Assembly (NCBI GenBank): GCA_002898575.1
Contig: BEHT01000003.1
Coordinates: 1 to 64,000, forward strand
From: a bacterium HR17
Lineage (GTDB): Bacteria > Armatimonadota > Fervidibacteria > Fervidibacterales > Fervidibacteraceae
Direction: 5' to 3'
DNA: 64,000 nucleotides
Of this stretch, positions 33,675 through 43,533 are shown piece after piece (position 1 is the first letter of the stretch; each line of letters opens with the position of its first letter). The notes under the pieces were generated by a model that saw only the letters and a program-made list of their open reading frames with translations, was not told the DNA's origin and made no database searches. A program made the position numbers and the translations under genes.

Positions 33675-34859
33675 ATGGGCGTGGCTTCTTTGACGCCTCA
33701 GCAATTGGCGTTGATGGTCAAACAGCGGGGCAGGGAATTGGGGTTTGACCTCATCGGCATTGCGCCCGTCCAATCGCCGCCGACCTATCCGCACTATGAG
33801 CAATGGCTGGCCCAGGGCTTTCACGGCGCGATGGCTTACATGGAACGGGGTAAGGAGAAACGCAAGGACTTACGGCTCATTTTACCTGACGCTAAATCGG
33901 TCATCGTCGGCGCTATCAACTACTTTGCACCCGATGAGCAATTGCCCGTGAGGGGCGAACCGCACGGGCTGGTGTCGCGCTACGCGTGGGGGGCAGATTA
34001 CCACGATGTCGTCTTGTGTAAGCTGGAAGCGCTGTTGGATTACCTACGGGCGTTGCTCGGCGACAGCGTGCGGGGCAAAGCGTATGTGGACACAGGTCCG
34101 ATTTTGGAGCGGGACGCAGCGGTGCAAGCGGGGTTGGGTTGGATCGGCAAAAACACTTGCCTCATTAACCCGCATAAGGGGTCGTGGCTATTTCTGGGCG
34201 AATTGATCGTCAATGTGGAATTGGCGCCCGATGCCCCTTTTGTCCGTAACCACTGCGGCAAATGCACCCGTTGCCTGACAGCGTGCCCCACGGGCGCGTT
34301 TGTCGGTCCCTACCGACTGGATGCCCGCCGCTGCATCTCTTACCTGACGATTGAGCTGCGGGGCAGCATCCCGCGCGAGTTGCGCCCGCTGATGGGCACA
34401 TGGATTTTCGGCTGCGACATTTGCCAAGAGGTTTGTCCTTGGAACCGCAAGGCGACGCCGACCCATGAGGACGCCTTCAAACCCCGTCCTTGGGCGGCAC
34501 CAGAATTGCTGGACCTTTTGACGCTGACCGAGGAAGAGTTCCGCGAGCGGTTCAAAGGTAGCCCCCTGAAGCGAGCGAAACGGTCAGGGTTGGTGCGCAA
34601 CGCGAGCGTCGCGGTCGGCAACCTGCGGGAGGTGCGGGCGGTGCCGTTGCTCATCCGCCTGTTAGAGCGTGACCCCGACCCTGTCGTGCGGGAACACGCG
34701 GCGTGGGCGTTGGGACGAATCGGAACGAGCGCGGCGTTGGCAGCACTGCAAGACGCCTTGACGGTGGAAGCGAACGAACGAGTGCGGACGGAAATTGTTC
34801 TGAGCCTGCAGGAAGCGGGTGCCGCTGTCGTTGCCCCGTCCAGCTCGGTGCCCCTTTGA
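33675..34859 (+). CDS. queG: Epoxyqueuosine reductase
   Basis: Cobalamin- and Fe-S-dependent enzyme that performs the last step of queuosine synthesis in tRNA. The 394-residue product has two ferredoxin-type clusters: CGKCTRCLTACPTG and CDICQEVCPWNRKA. Other marks are GWIGKNTCLINPHKGSW, typical of QueG, and a C-terminal HEAT-like repeat (VREHAAWALGRIGTSAAL). The start is ATG at 33675 or GTG at 33681; the G-rich ribosome site GGGGTGAT fits the GTG slightly better. It leads a plus-strand group with the AAA ATPase and htpX. Confidence 0.93.
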   Translation: MGVASLTPQQLALMVKQRGRELGFDLIGIAPVQSPPTYPHYEQWLAQGFHGAMAYMERGKEKRKDLRLILPDAKSVIVGAINYFAPDEQLPVRGEPHGLVSRYAWGADYHDVVLCKLEALLDYLRALLGDSVRGKAYVDTGPILERDAAVQAGLGWIGKNTCLINPHKGSWLFLGELIVNVELAPDAPFVRNHCGKCTRCLTACPTGAFVGPYRLDARRCISYLTIELRGSIPRELRPLMGTWIFGCDICQEVCPWNRKATPTHEDAFKPRPWAAPELLDLLTLTEEEFRERFKGSPLKRAKRSGLVRNASVAVGNLREVRAVPLLIRLLERDPDPVVREHAAWALGRIGTSAALAALQDALTVEANERVRTEIVLSLQEAGAAVVAPSSSVPL

Positions 34860-34943
34860 ATTTGAAGGTTCGTCGGCAGCGTGCCGATTGTTGTTTGTGG
34901 CACTGCCACAACAACGGTTGCGCCGCCAAGGAGGGTACGGGCA

Positions 34944-36245
34944 ATGACAGCCACGAAGGAGAAGGCAGGCATCAAAGTCGGCGACGGGCTTCCTGAACTC
35001 CCGCCCGCGCCCGAGAGCGTGGAAGAGACGGGGCTCAATTTAGACTTCATCGCCGATTTGATGCTTAAGACGCTGTATGTGCGGGGCACGCTGCTGGGCA
35101 ACGAGTTAGCAGACCAACTCAAACTGCCCTTCTTCAATGTGCTAGACCAAGTGCTGCGTTTTCTGCGGGACGAAGAGTTGCTGGAAGTGCGCCGAGGGTT
35201 GAGCCAGTTTGCGACCCAGTGGATTTACGCATTGACGGGCAAAGGCATTACCCGTGCCAAAGAGTTGATGGAGCAAAGCGCGTATGTCGGTCCCGCACCG
35301 GTGCCTATTCGCGTCTACACCGACTACATTGAGCGCTACCAAGTGCCTTGGGAAGGGTTAACGGAACAAGTCCTGCGGGACGCGCTGAGCGATTTGGTCG
35401 TCAACGAGCGGTTGATCCGCAAACTGGGACCAGCCTTCAACTCAGGCAAATCCATGTTCCTGTATGGCAACGCCGGCAACGGCAAAACCTCCATCGCCGA
35501 ACGGTTTGCGCGGGCGCTGCGGGGGGGTGTGTTGGTGCCCTACGCGCTGGAGGTCGGCGGACAAATCATCCGTTTCTTTGACTCCGCCTACCACGAACCC
35601 ATCCCGGTAGACGAGGGCGCTGTCCAGCAATCCGACCGGCGGTGGGTGTTGTGTAAGCGCCCCTTCATTGTCGTCGGCGGGGAATTGCGGATGGAAAACT
35701 TGGAACTGGCGTATGACCCTGTCGTCAAGTTCTACAACGCCCCGTTGCAGTTGAAAGCCAACGGTGGCGTCTTCATGATTGACGACTTCGGGCGGCAACG
35801 GGTGCACCCTAAGGACTTACTGAACCGCTGGATCGTCCCGCTGGAGAAAAGCGTTGACTTTTACACACTGCAGACAGGCGAACAAATCGTCGTGCCTTTC
35901 AAAGTGCTTATCATCTTCTCCACCAACCTTGCCCCGCGCGATTTGGTGGAAGAGGCGTTCTTGCGGCGCATCCGCTACAAGATTGAAATCGGCGACCCCA
36001 GCGAAGGGGAGTTCCGCGAAATCTTTCGGCGGGTCGCCGCAGCGATGGGCTTTGAGTATGACCCCGAAATTTTGGACTACCTGATTGACCGCCACTACAA
36101 GCAAGCGGGACGAGGCTTTCGGGCGGTGCACCCGCGCGACTTGCTTTTGCAAGCCCGCGATTACTGCAACTACCTCGGCTGGCAGTACAAACTGACCCGT
36201 GAACTCATTGACATCGCCGTTGAGACCTACTTCGTGCAGTTGTAA
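34944..36245 (+). CDS. AAA-family ATPase with N-terminal winged-helix-like region
   Basis: A 433-residue ATPase. Residues ~25-110 ([24 protein letters not shown] ... [13 protein letters not shown]) look like a winged-helix region. The Walker A is [20 protein letters not shown] near 173-190, Walker B is [12 protein letters not shown] near 275, and sensor 1 is IIFSTNLAP. The C-terminal lid includes [25 protein letters not shown] precedes the ATG at 34944. Family function is not established to my knowledge; a membrane or signalling role is sometimes guessed. It lies between queG and htpX, 84 and 113 bases apart. Confidence 0.8.
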   Translation: MTATKEKAGIKVGDGLPELPPAPESVEETGLNLDFIADLMLKTLYVRGTLLGNELADQLKLPFFNVLDQVLRFLRDEELLEVRRGLSQFATQWIYALTGKGITRAKELMEQSAYVGPAPVPIRVYTDYIERYQVPWEGLTEQVLRDALSDLVVNERLIRKLGPAFNSGKSMFLYGNAGNGKTSIAERFARALRGGVLVPYALEVGGQIIRFFDSAYHEPIPVDEGAVQQSDRRWVLCKRPFIVVGGELRMENLELAYDPVVKFYNAPLQLKANGGVFMIDDFGRQRVHPKDLLNRWIVPLEKSVDFYTLQTGEQIVVPFKVLIIFSTNLAPRDLVEEAFLRRIRYKIEIGDPSEGEFREIFRRVAAAMGFEYDPEILDYLIDRHYKQAGRGFRAVHPRDLLLQARDYCNYLGWQYKLTRELIDIAVETYFVQL

Positions 36246-36358
36246 CGGTAACTTTTTCCGCTCGGCATCGCAGCCGCCGATGTCTCGGCAGGGTAAAGCA
36301 TTGTTTGCTACCGTGTGCTAAAATGTCGGTGGCGCTCGGAGGGAGCGCTGGTGATGCG

Positions 36359-37246
36359 ATGAACCAACTCAAGACGCTGCTGCTGCTAAGTGTTCTGACC
36401 GTGTTGTTCGTGCTGTTTGGCAAGATGGTCGGTGGGCAGCACGGGATGCTCATCGCCCTGCTTTTGGCAGGCATGATGAACTTTGTCGCCTATTTCTTCA
36501 GTGACCGCATCGTGTTGGCGATGCACGGGGCGCGCGAGTTGGCGGAATGGGAAGCCCCGGAATTGCACGAAATCGTAGAGCGCCTGGCGAGACGGGCGGG
36601 CATCCCTAAGCCTCGCGTTTACCTGATTCCGACGGAAACGCCCAACGCCTTCGCGACAGGGCGCGACCCCCATCACGCTGCCGTCGCCGTCACGGAAGGC
36701 ATTGTGCGGCTGCTCAACCGTGACGAGTTGGAAGGCGTGATCGCCCATGAACTCGCTCACATCAAGCACCGCGACACGCTCGTCATGGTCGTCGCTGCGA
36801 CGCTGGCGGGCGCAATCGCCGTGCTGGCAGACTTTGCCCGCTTCTTCCTGTGGTTTGGCGCGTGGGGTGGCGATGACCGTGAACGCGGTAACAACCCGCT
36901 GGTGCTGGTAGGGTTGCTTGTCGGCGTTATCGTTCTACCGTTGGCGGCGATGCTCATTCAACTGGCGATTTCGCGCGCCCGCGAGTTCCTCGCAGACGAA
37001 GGGGGCGCTTACATTAGCGGCAAGCCGTTAGCGCTGGCGTCAGCACTGGCAAAACTGGAGCGGGGTGTGCAACTCGTCCCGATGGAGACGAGCCCCGCGA
37101 CGGCACACCTGTTCATCGTCAGCCCGCTGGCAGGGGGGCAGTCTGCTTGGGGTGCGCTTGCGAACCTGTTCCGCACCCATCCGCCGACGGAAGAGCGCAT
37201 CGCCCGCTTACAGGCTCTCGCAGAACAGATGACCGTGCGGGCATAA
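36359..37246 (+). CDS. htpX: HtpX-like membrane zinc metalloprotease
   Basis: Inner-membrane quality-control M48 protease. The 295-residue product has two N-terminal membrane segments ([39 protein letters not shown]), the zinc motif HELAH with the downstream Glu in REFLADEGG, and [20 protein letters not shown], typical of HtpX. Two more membrane segments flank the glycine-rich [12 protein letters not shown] loop. GGTGATGCG stands before the ATG. Usually heat- or envelope-stress-induced. Confidence 0.93.
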   Translation: MNQLKTLLLLSVLTVLFVLFGKMVGGQHGMLIALLLAGMMNFVAYFFSDRIVLAMHGARELAEWEAPELHEIVERLARRAGIPKPRVYLIPTETPNAFATGRDPHHAAVAVTEGIVRLLNRDELEGVIAHELAHIKHRDTLVMVVAATLAGAIAVLADFARFFLWFGAWGGDDRERGNNPLVLVGLLVGVIVLPLAAMLIQLAISRAREFLADEGGAYISGKPLALASALAKLERGVQLVPMETSPATAHLFIVSPLAGGQSAWGALANLFRTHPPTEERIARLQALAEQMTVRA

Positions 37247-37330
37247 TTCAAACACCCGCCACAAAGGAGCCAACGACGGCAGGAGCGGTCGGGGTCACCG
37301 ACGAACATCGGGAATGCGCCCAAGAGCGCA

Positions 37331-38071
37331 TCAGTGCCGAAAGGGCACCGACGAAAAGCGTGTGACCCGACGCTCCTGCCCCTCCCTTTGAGCGCCCCAC
37401 CACGCCGTCAAAGTTTCCGCCAACACGATTGCCGCTCGCTCGCGGAACTGTGGGTTGCGCAATTTCTGTGCATCCTGCGGGTTGGACAAAAAGCCCAACT
37501 CCACCAACACAGCGGGCATCGCTGCCGTGACCAAAACGGTGAATGTCCCTCGTTCAATGCCCCGATCACGCAACCCCAATCGTTGGCTCAACTGCGTTTG
37601 CAACAACGCCGCCAACGGCTGGCTTTGCGGTGACCAGTAAAACACGGTAACGCCGTGCGGTTGCGGCGACGGGTAACTGTTTAAGTGTAGCGAGACGAAC
37701 ACATCGGCATTGATGCGCTCCGCTAACGCCGTCCGTTCCGCAAGGGTGAAGGGCGTGACAGCGGTGTCGCGGGTCAAGACAGCGACCCAGCCGCGCCGCT
37801 CCAAGTGGCTTTGACAGCGGTAAGCGATGTCCAAGACGACATCGGCTTCGCGCAATCCGTAACGGATGGCGCCTGTGTCCCAAATTCCGGAGGGCAAAAT
37901 GGCTCCGTGCCCGGCATCCACGACAGCGATCGGGCGCAGTTTTGTCGGCGGCGGTCGGTGATCGTAGGTGATGCGCCAGCAAAGCCAAAGCGCCATGCCG
38001 ATGAGTGCCAATAGCAACCCGAACCGCAAAGAGTGGTGGCGCGCCCGTTTTGCCTGCTTGTGTCTCGCCAT
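37331..38071 (-). CDS. N-acetylmuramoyl-L-alanine amidase (Amidase_3)
   Basis: Cleaves the lactyl-amide bond of peptidoglycan. The 246-residue product has an N-terminal signal anchor (LRFGLLLALIGMALWLCWRIT) and the amidase_3 zinc site: VVDAGHG (His), the Glu in READVVLDIA, SLHLNS (His), and catalytic Glu in VELGFLSN. No ribosome site is clear for the ATG at 38071; a shorter start inside the anchor is possible. Its 5' end overlaps, on the opposite strand, the start of a candidate lipoprotein gene. Convergent with htpX. Confidence 0.88.
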   Translation of the reverse strand: MARHKQAKRARHHSLRFGLLLALIGMALWLCWRITYDHRPPPTKLRPIAVVDAGHGAILPSGIWDTGAIRYGLREADVVLDIAYRCQSHLERRGWVAVLTRDTAVTPFTLAERTALAERINADVFVSLHLNSYPSPQPHGVTVFYWSPQSQPLAALLQTQLSQRLGLRDRGIERGTFTVLVTAAMPAVLVELGFLSNPQDAQKLRNPQFRERAAIVLAETLTAWWGAQREGQERRVTRFSSVPFRH

Positions 38072-38579
38072 CGCTGCGTTGGCGGGTTGCAAATGGGCAC
38101 CCCCTTCCGCGCAATTAGCGCAGCGCGCAGCCGTGTGGTGTAAGGTCGCCCAACAGTGGCAGCGGATGGCTGCCGAGGATGATGTTGACCGCGCTTTCGC
38201 CTATTTGCCCGACGATGACGGCAGACAAATTTTGCGCACTTTTTGGCAGGCGACGCAAAACGCCCCTCACTGCCACCAGTGGCTCGTCGGGCGGATGCGG
38301 CTGTGGGCGGCGCAGGGTTACTTGCAGGCAGCGACAGCGGCGATGCAGGAGCGTCGCCCCGATGACGCCCGTCAATATTGCCGGCAAGCAGCCCGTTGCC
38401 TCACGGCAGCGGCACCCGCGTTGCCGGCGTGGGAACGCGCCAACGCCCGCCAGTGGGCGACGCAGGTGCAACGCATCGTGCCCCGCCTTGACGATGCCCC
38501 TTTTGCGACGGCACACTTGACGGCGTTGCAAACGAAAATTGTTGCGCAAGTGCGGTTCGTGCCTCAGCGGGCGCGTTGA
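38001..38579 (+). CDS. Candidate Cys-rich lipoprotein, unknown function
   Basis: A 192-residue frame with an N-terminal hydrophobic segment ending in a lipobox-like LAGC (WWRARFACLCLAIAALAGCKW), then an Ala/Gln/Arg-rich helical body with several Cys (VWCKVAQQW, HCHQWL, QYCRQAARC). No other plausible gene occupies 38.1-38.6 kb. The start is uncertain (ATG 37995 or 38001, or later); no ribosome site is clear. The 5' end overlaps the divergent amidase by about 70 bases. The frame could be chance. Confidence 0.45.
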   Translation: MSANSNPNRKEWWRARFACLCLAIAALAGCKWAPPSAQLAQRAAVWCKVAQQWQRMAAEDDVDRAFAYLPDDDGRQILRTFWQATQNAPHCHQWLVGRMRLWAAQGYLQAATAAMQERRPDDARQYCRQAARCLTAAAPALPAWERANARQWATQVQRIVPRLDDAPFATAHLTALQTKIVAQVRFVPQRAR

Positions 38580-38668
38580 CATGCGCGCCGATGGTCGCAA
38601 AGGCAGGTCGCAATCGCGTAGGGTCAGACGATCCCTGTCCGACAATAAGTGCAACGAGGTGAACACTG

Positions 38669-39253
38669 GTGGGCGAGCGAGAGGAACGCTTGCCGCCGCG
38701 TCAGCGGGTTGTCCGCACTTTTCCCGTCATGCTGTCCAACGGCGTGCCCGTCGTGGATATTGCCCAGTGGCGGTTGCGCTTGTTCGGGCTGGTGGAGCGG
38801 GAAGTGGCGTTGACCTTTGAGCAAGTGCGGGCGCTGCCGGTCGTGCGGCGCGTCTGCGATTTTCACTGCGTCACAGGGTGGAGCCGCTTGGGCGACGAAT
38901 GGGAAGGCGTTTGGGTGCGGGAAGTGTTAGCGCTGGCGCGCCCCAAACCTGAAGCCCGTTTCGTTATGGCGCACAGTTGTGACGGCTACATGACCAACTT
39001 GGATTTGCAAGTCGTGCTGGACGACGGCATGTTGGTCTGGGCAGTCAACGGCGAACCGTTGTCGCCTGAACACGGTTACCCGCTGCGGTTGCTCGTGCCC
39101 AGCCGCTACGGGTGGAAAAGCGCCAAGTGGTTGTGTGGGTTGGAATTGATGGCGGAAGACCGCCCTGGCTACTGGGAGCAACGCGGCTATCACATGCGGG
39201 GCGATGTCTGGGCGGAGGAGCGTTACAGCGTGCCCTTTGCGCGACGCCGATAA
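38669..39253 (+). CDS. Sulfite-oxidase-type molybdopterin-domain protein
   Basis: The 194-residue product covers the Mo-cofactor fold of the sulfite oxidase family: RLRLFGLVEREVALTFEQVRALP, the Mo-ligand Cys in VCDFHCVTGWSRLG, AHSCDGYMTNLDL, GEPLSPEHGYPLRLLVPSRYGWKSAKWL. It is close to YedY/MsrP-like catalytic proteins but has no Tat signal peptide or partner membrane subunit nearby, so it may be cytoplasmic. GAGGTGAAC precedes the GTG start. Its electron acceptor and substrate are unknown. Confidence 0.85.
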   Translation: MGEREERLPPRQRVVRTFPVMLSNGVPVVDIAQWRLRLFGLVEREVALTFEQVRALPVVRRVCDFHCVTGWSRLGDEWEGVWVREVLALARPKPEARFVMAHSCDGYMTNLDLQVVLDDGMLVWAVNGEPLSPEHGYPLRLLVPSRYGWKSAKWLCGLELMAEDRPGYWEQRGYHMRGDVWAEERYSVPFARRR

Positions 39254-39335
39254 ATAACGCGTTGGGTACACCGAACATCTGCGCAAGCGGATGGAAGTGC
39301 TCAGACGGCTGGCAGCGGAGAACCTCGCTGCGTTG

Positions 39336-40976
39336 TCATGCGTTTTGTAGCAGCAACTCCCGCACCAACGCTATCGGTAGCCCGCCTGCTTGCAGCAAGC
39401 GGTCGTGAAACGCTCGCAGCAGGAAGGTGGCGCCTTGTCGCCTCTGCATTTCCGCACGCAACCGCAAAATTGCCATCTTGCCCGTCAGGTAGGAAAGCGG
39501 TTGCGTCGGCGACGCGGTGTAACGGCGGACTTCTGCTTCAGCGTTGGCGCGCTCCAAGTGGGCTTCTTGCACCAGCCATTGCACCGCTTCCACGAAACTC
39601 ATGTCCTTGCAGTGCAAGCCGATGTCCACGATGACCCGCACTGCTCGCCAGACCAAATCCTTGAGTTGGAACAACCGCACCCGCACATCGTCGGTGTAGC
39701 CTTGTTCCCACATCAACTCCTCACAGTAGAGCGCCCACCCTTCCACGAACAGGTTGTTGCCGAACACCTTGCGGACTTTGGAGGGCAACCGAGCGGCGAC
39801 GGACAGTTGCAAATGGTGCCCTGGGTAGGCTTCGTGGATGACGGTGATGGGTAAGGCGAACAGGCAATGCCCCCGCAAGCGGTCTTCCTGCACCTCGCGC
39901 GGCTCCTTGGGGTCAACGGGCGTGACATAGAACAAGCCCTCGCTGTTGGGGTCAAAAGGGGCAGGGGGCATGTAAGCGGCGTAAGGGGTCGTCGCCCGCT
40001 CAAAAGGTGGTGTCTCCACGACCCGCAACCGTTCGCCTTCAGGCAGCGTGGCGAGGTTTTTGTCCGCGACGAACTGGCGGGCTTTGGCGACTTCCTCGGT
40101 GTAAGTTTCCACGATGCGATCGCGGGGCGGGTGATGGGCTTTCAGCCGCTCCACCAACTCAAACCAAGGCAGGTCAGGGTCAATCTGGCGGGCAACCTTT
40201 GCCAACTCCGCCTGCGTTTGCGTCAGCACTTCCCGAGCCATCGCTTCCAACTCGTCGGGCGTTTCGGACAACAAATGCTCGTCCCGCAGTTTGGCGACAA
40301 AGAAATCGGTGCCGATGGCGTAATTGCCCCGTGCGCGGGGCGCGACGCGTTCTTGTAGCCAGCGCTCAAAATCTGTCAGCGCTAATCCCGCTTCGTCCAC
40401 CGCCCGCAACACTTCGCGACGCAATGCGGCGTCCGTCAATTGCTCAGCGACCTGCGGGACCGTCGTGCTCAAAAAACTTTTTGCACCGTCCAGCGTTTCC
40501 ACCGCCGTCTCAAGGTAAACAGCGGGAACGCTATCGGGCATGATGTTCCCTTGCGCTTCGGTGAGCACGCGCCGCAACTCTCGCAACCGCTTGGCGAGGT
40601 TTTCCATCCGCTGGGGCAACGGCGCGAAAGCGCGGGCGATGAGCAAGTAGGCGCCATAAAGGGCATGGTCAAGGTAAAGGGCGGGCTCTTTGGTGTGCCA
40701 GCGAATGTGCTCCCAATCCAGCACGCTGTCTTTGAGTTTTGCCAACAGCGCTTTGCGGTCGGCATCCTCGTCGGGCGTCAAAGCGTCGTCCCATTGCTCC
40801 AGTTCGCGGATGAAGCGCTTGAGCGTAGCGACATGTTGCTCAATGGCATCAGGGCTCATGGACGCCAAACGGTCGTCGTAATCGTGCACGCCACACGCTG
40901 TGGCAAACACGGGGTCGTCTTGCCAAAAGGTGAGCAAAATGTTGTCCACCAACTGCTCCCAGCGTTCGTTCGCCAT
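39336..40976 (-). CDS. DUF885 family protein, putative metallopeptidase
   Basis: The 546-residue product matches the DUF885 family: PFDPNSEGLFYVTP, the HEAYPGHH zinc motif, FVEGWALYCEELM with a downstream Glu, and a C-terminal PTQPLSYLTGKMAILRLR. The H-E-x3-H...E pattern suggests a metallopeptidase related to carboxypeptidase-like clans. No signal peptide is seen, so it is probably cytoplasmic. GGAGGTGTGATGCG precedes the ATG at 40976. Substrate not known. Confidence 0.87.
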   Translation of the reverse strand: MANERWEQLVDNILLTFWQDDPVFATACGVHDYDDRLASMSPDAIEQHVATLKRFIRELEQWDDALTPDEDADRKALLAKLKDSVLDWEHIRWHTKEPALYLDHALYGAYLLIARAFAPLPQRMENLAKRLRELRRVLTEAQGNIMPDSVPAVYLETAVETLDGAKSFLSTTVPQVAEQLTDAALRREVLRAVDEAGLALTDFERWLQERVAPRARGNYAIGTDFFVAKLRDEHLLSETPDELEAMAREVLTQTQAELAKVARQIDPDLPWFELVERLKAHHPPRDRIVETYTEEVAKARQFVADKNLATLPEGERLRVVETPPFERATTPYAAYMPPAPFDPNSEGLFYVTPVDPKEPREVQEDRLRGHCLFALPITVIHEAYPGHHLQLSVAARLPSKVRKVFGNNLFVEGWALYCEELMWEQGYTDDVRVRLFQLKDLVWRAVRVIVDIGLHCKDMSFVEAVQWLVQEAHLERANAEAEVRRYTASPTQPLSYLTGKMAILRLRAEMQRRQGATFLLRAFHDRLLQAGGLPIALVRELLLQNA

Positions 40977-41057
40977 CGCATCACACCTCCGCCCTCTGGG
41001 CACAGCACGCTGCGCCCTGACCGTTGGGGCGTTTGCGCGTTGTCCCCACGGTTGGGT

Positions 41058-42017
41058 TCATTGCCCTTTGGTCCGAGCGCGCCAGTAGTCCAGCATATCG
41101 CGGAGCGTTTGCTCGTAAGGGATTTGAGGTTGCCAGCCCACTTGCTGGCGGAACTTGGTGCTATCGCCGACCAGCACGGGCACATCGGACGGGCGCATCC
41201 GCGCAGGGTCTTGACGCACTTCCACGGGCACCTTTGCCATGCTTAACAACAAATCCAGCACCTCACGGATGCGCCACGCCTTACCGCTGGCGATGTTGTA
41301 AACCTCGCCAGGCACGCCCTTTTCCAGCGCCAGCCAATAGGCGCGCACGATGTCGCGGACATCGGTGAAGTCGCGTTGCGCTTCCAAGTTGCCGACCCAA
41401 ATGACGGGCTCTTGCAGTCCTGCTTCAATGCGGGCGATTTGCCACGCGAACCCCGAATCCACGAAGGCTTCAGGGCGGCGCGGACCGCTGTGGTTGAACG
41501 CCCTTGTCCGGACGATGAACATGCCGTAACTGCGGTGATATTGAAAGCCCAGCAAGTCTTGAGCGACTTTGCTGACGGCGTAAGGCGACAGCGGGCGCAA
41601 CGGGTTCGTTTCCTTGATGGGCAATTCGTGCTCAAACTGCAAGCCATATTCCTCGCTGCTCCCAGCGACTTGGATGCGACAGTCCAAGTCCAACTGGCGC
41701 ACAGCTTCAAACAGGTGGATGGTGCCGATGACATTGATGTGCATCGTGTCAGCGGGCGCCGTCCAACTCGTCGGGACATAACTTTGCGCCGCCAAGTGGA
41801 AAATCCAATCGGGCATGGCTTCCTTGACGGCGTTGCGGACGGAGGTGGCGTCGCGCAAGTCGCACTCAAGGAGCCGAATATGCGACAGCAGATGCTGAAC
41901 ATTGTCCATGCGCGACCGCCAGCGGTAAGTCCCAAACACTTCTGCGCCCTGCTCTAATGCAAACTCCGCCATATGCGACCCGACAAACCCCGTGATGCCT
42001 GTGATCAAAATCCGCAT
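41058..42017 (-). CDS. GDP-mannose 4,6-dehydratase-like sugar-nucleotide SDR
   Basis: The 319-residue product has the extended-SDR NAD(P) motif TGITGFVGSHMAE, GTYRWRSRMDNVQHL, the catalytic Y-x3-K in SPYAVSK, SSEEYG, and RNFD-like QRDFTDVRDIVRAYW. These fit GDP-mannose 4,6-dehydratase or the related GDP-6-deoxy-mannose reductase. Its product would feed GDP-deoxysugars for envelope glycans. AAGGAG lies 12 bases before the ATG. About 180 open bases upstream are not supported. It stands between coaBC and the DUF885 gene, same strand. Confidence 0.85.
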   Translation of the reverse strand: MRILITGITGFVGSHMAEFALEQGAEVFGTYRWRSRMDNVQHLLSHIRLLECDLRDATSVRNAVKEAMPDWIFHLAAQSYVPTSWTAPADTMHINVIGTIHLFEAVRQLDLDCRIQVAGSSEEYGLQFEHELPIKETNPLRPLSPYAVSKVAQDLLGFQYHRSYGMFIVRTRAFNHSGPRRPEAFVDSGFAWQIARIEAGLQEPVIWVGNLEAQRDFTDVRDIVRAYWLALEKGVPGEVYNIASGKAWRIREVLDLLLSMAKVPVEVRQDPARMRPSDVPVLVGDSTKFRQQVGWQPQIPYEQTLRDMLDYWRARTKGQ

Positions 42018-42281
42018 CGGCGCTGTCCACTCCTTCCACCAGCGAACGACGGCAGGATGCGTGCGGCAGTAGGCAAACAGCCAATTTGCCCCCACGCGGT
42101 GAACGAACACTGACACCGACAATTTTGCGCCCGTTTGGCGCGGGGCGTTACGACGCTGAACTTTCCGGTGGCATCGCTTTCTTCCCGGTCCCACCTGCAG
42201 GGCACGTCATAGCCTGCAGCGCCGTGGGCCAACTCGTTCGGGTTAGTCGGTGTAGCGGATGATTGCCGCGATGGCGCCTTT

Positions 42282-43496
42282 TCAACCCATCATACCCCTG
42301 CGCAAGCGAACGACGGCATCCCAAATGTAATGTGCCACTTCCCACTTGCTCATCAGCGGTAGCGCTTCTACTTTCCCATCTTGGGTAACCAGCACGCAAC
42401 GATTGGTGTCAGCGCCAAACCCCGCGTCGGGCTGACTGACATCGTTGGCGACAATTAAGTCCAACCCCTTGCGTTGCAGTTTTTCGCGCGCGCTCGCTGT
42501 CGGGTCGCCGATTTCCGCTGCAAACCCGACCAAAAACGCATCCGGGCGACGCTGTCGCACTGCCGTCAGGACATCGGGAGTCGGCACCAATTCCAGCAGC
42601 AGCGTTTCCGTCGCTGAACGGCGCAGTTTTTCCGCTGCGACCTGCTTGGGTGTGAAATCAGCGATGGCAGCGGCGCTCACCAGCACTTCCAACCAATCGG
42701 CGTAACGCAGGACGGCTTCCAACATCTCGTCGGCAGTGCGCGCTGGCACGACTTCAACGCCGTCGGGGGGCGGCACTTCCATGTGCCCTGCGATGAGCAC
42801 GACTTGGGCGCCCCGCATTTTTGCCGCTTGCGCGATAGCGACGCCCATTTTGCCCGATGAGGGGTTAGAGATGAAGCGAACGGGGTCAAAAAATTCGCGC
42901 GTGGCACCCGCTGTGACGACGACGCGCCAGCCTGCGAGGTCGTTACCCCGCTGCCAGCGCAATGCTCGCTGCAAAGTGGCGATGATGCGCTCCACGCTCG
43001 CCAACCGCCCGACCCCTTTTTTGCCCGACGCCAACCAACCCTCTTCGGGCGGCACGATAAACGCACCCCGACTTTGCAGCGTTTTGATGTGCTGCTGCGT
43101 GGTAGGGTGCTGCCACATGTGCGTCTCCATCGCGGGTGCGATGACTAACGGGGCAGAACACGCCAACGCCGTCGTCGTCACGGCGTCGTCAGCGATGCCC
43201 AACGCTAACTTCGCCAGCGCGTTAGCGGTGGCGGGGGCAATGACAAACCCGTCGGCGCGTTCGGCTAAAGCGACATGTTGAACGGCGTGTGTCTCCGCGA
43301 CGAACAGATCGCTAACGACGGGGTTGCCCGAAAGGGCGTGAAAAGTTAAGGGCGCGATGAGCCGAGCGGCACGAGGCGTCATGAGCACGTGCACCGCAGC
43401 GCCCTTCTGTCGCAGTTGACTGACCAACTCGCACGCCTTGTAGATAGCGATGCTGCCTGTCACGCCGACCAAAAGGACTTTGCCGTCCAACTCCAT
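42282..43496 (-). CDS. coaBC: Bifunctional phosphopantothenoylcysteine decarboxylase/synthetase
   Basis: Couples phosphopantothenate to Cys and decarboxylates it on the way to coenzyme A. The 404-residue product has the CoaC flavoprotein part (VGVTGSIAIYKACELVSQLR, the catalytic His in ALSGNPV...HAVQHVAL, APATANALAKLALGIADD, PAMETHMWQHP) and the CoaB part (VVVTAGATREFFDPVRFISNPSSGKMG, GFAAEIGD, DLIVANDVS). It starts 38 bases after the PilB stop on the same strand. panC is in this window but unlinked. Confidence 0.96.
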   Translation of the reverse strand: MELDGKVLLVGVTGSIAIYKACELVSQLRQKGAAVHVLMTPRAARLIAPLTFHALSGNPVVSDLFVAETHAVQHVALAERADGFVIAPATANALAKLALGIADDAVTTTALACSAPLVIAPAMETHMWQHPTTQQHIKTLQSRGAFIVPPEEGWLASGKKGVGRLASVERIIATLQRALRWQRGNDLAGWRVVVTAGATREFFDPVRFISNPSSGKMGVAIAQAAKMRGAQVVLIAGHMEVPPPDGVEVVPARTADEMLEAVLRYADWLEVLVSAAAIADFTPKQVAAEKLRRSATETLLLELVPTPDVLTAVRQRRPDAFLVGFAAEIGDPTASAREKLQRKGLDLIVANDVSQPDAGFGADTNRCVLVTQDGKVEALPLMSKWEVAHYIWDAVVRLRRGMMG

Positions 43497-43533
43497 CGGG
43501 GGTCACCCAGCCGTTATTTTGCGTCACCGCGTG

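Noticed and set aside
38115-38666. Minus-strand frame of 183 codons in the candidate lipoprotein region
   Set aside because: Arg/Leu/His-rich shadow without membrane signal, ribosome site or family pattern.
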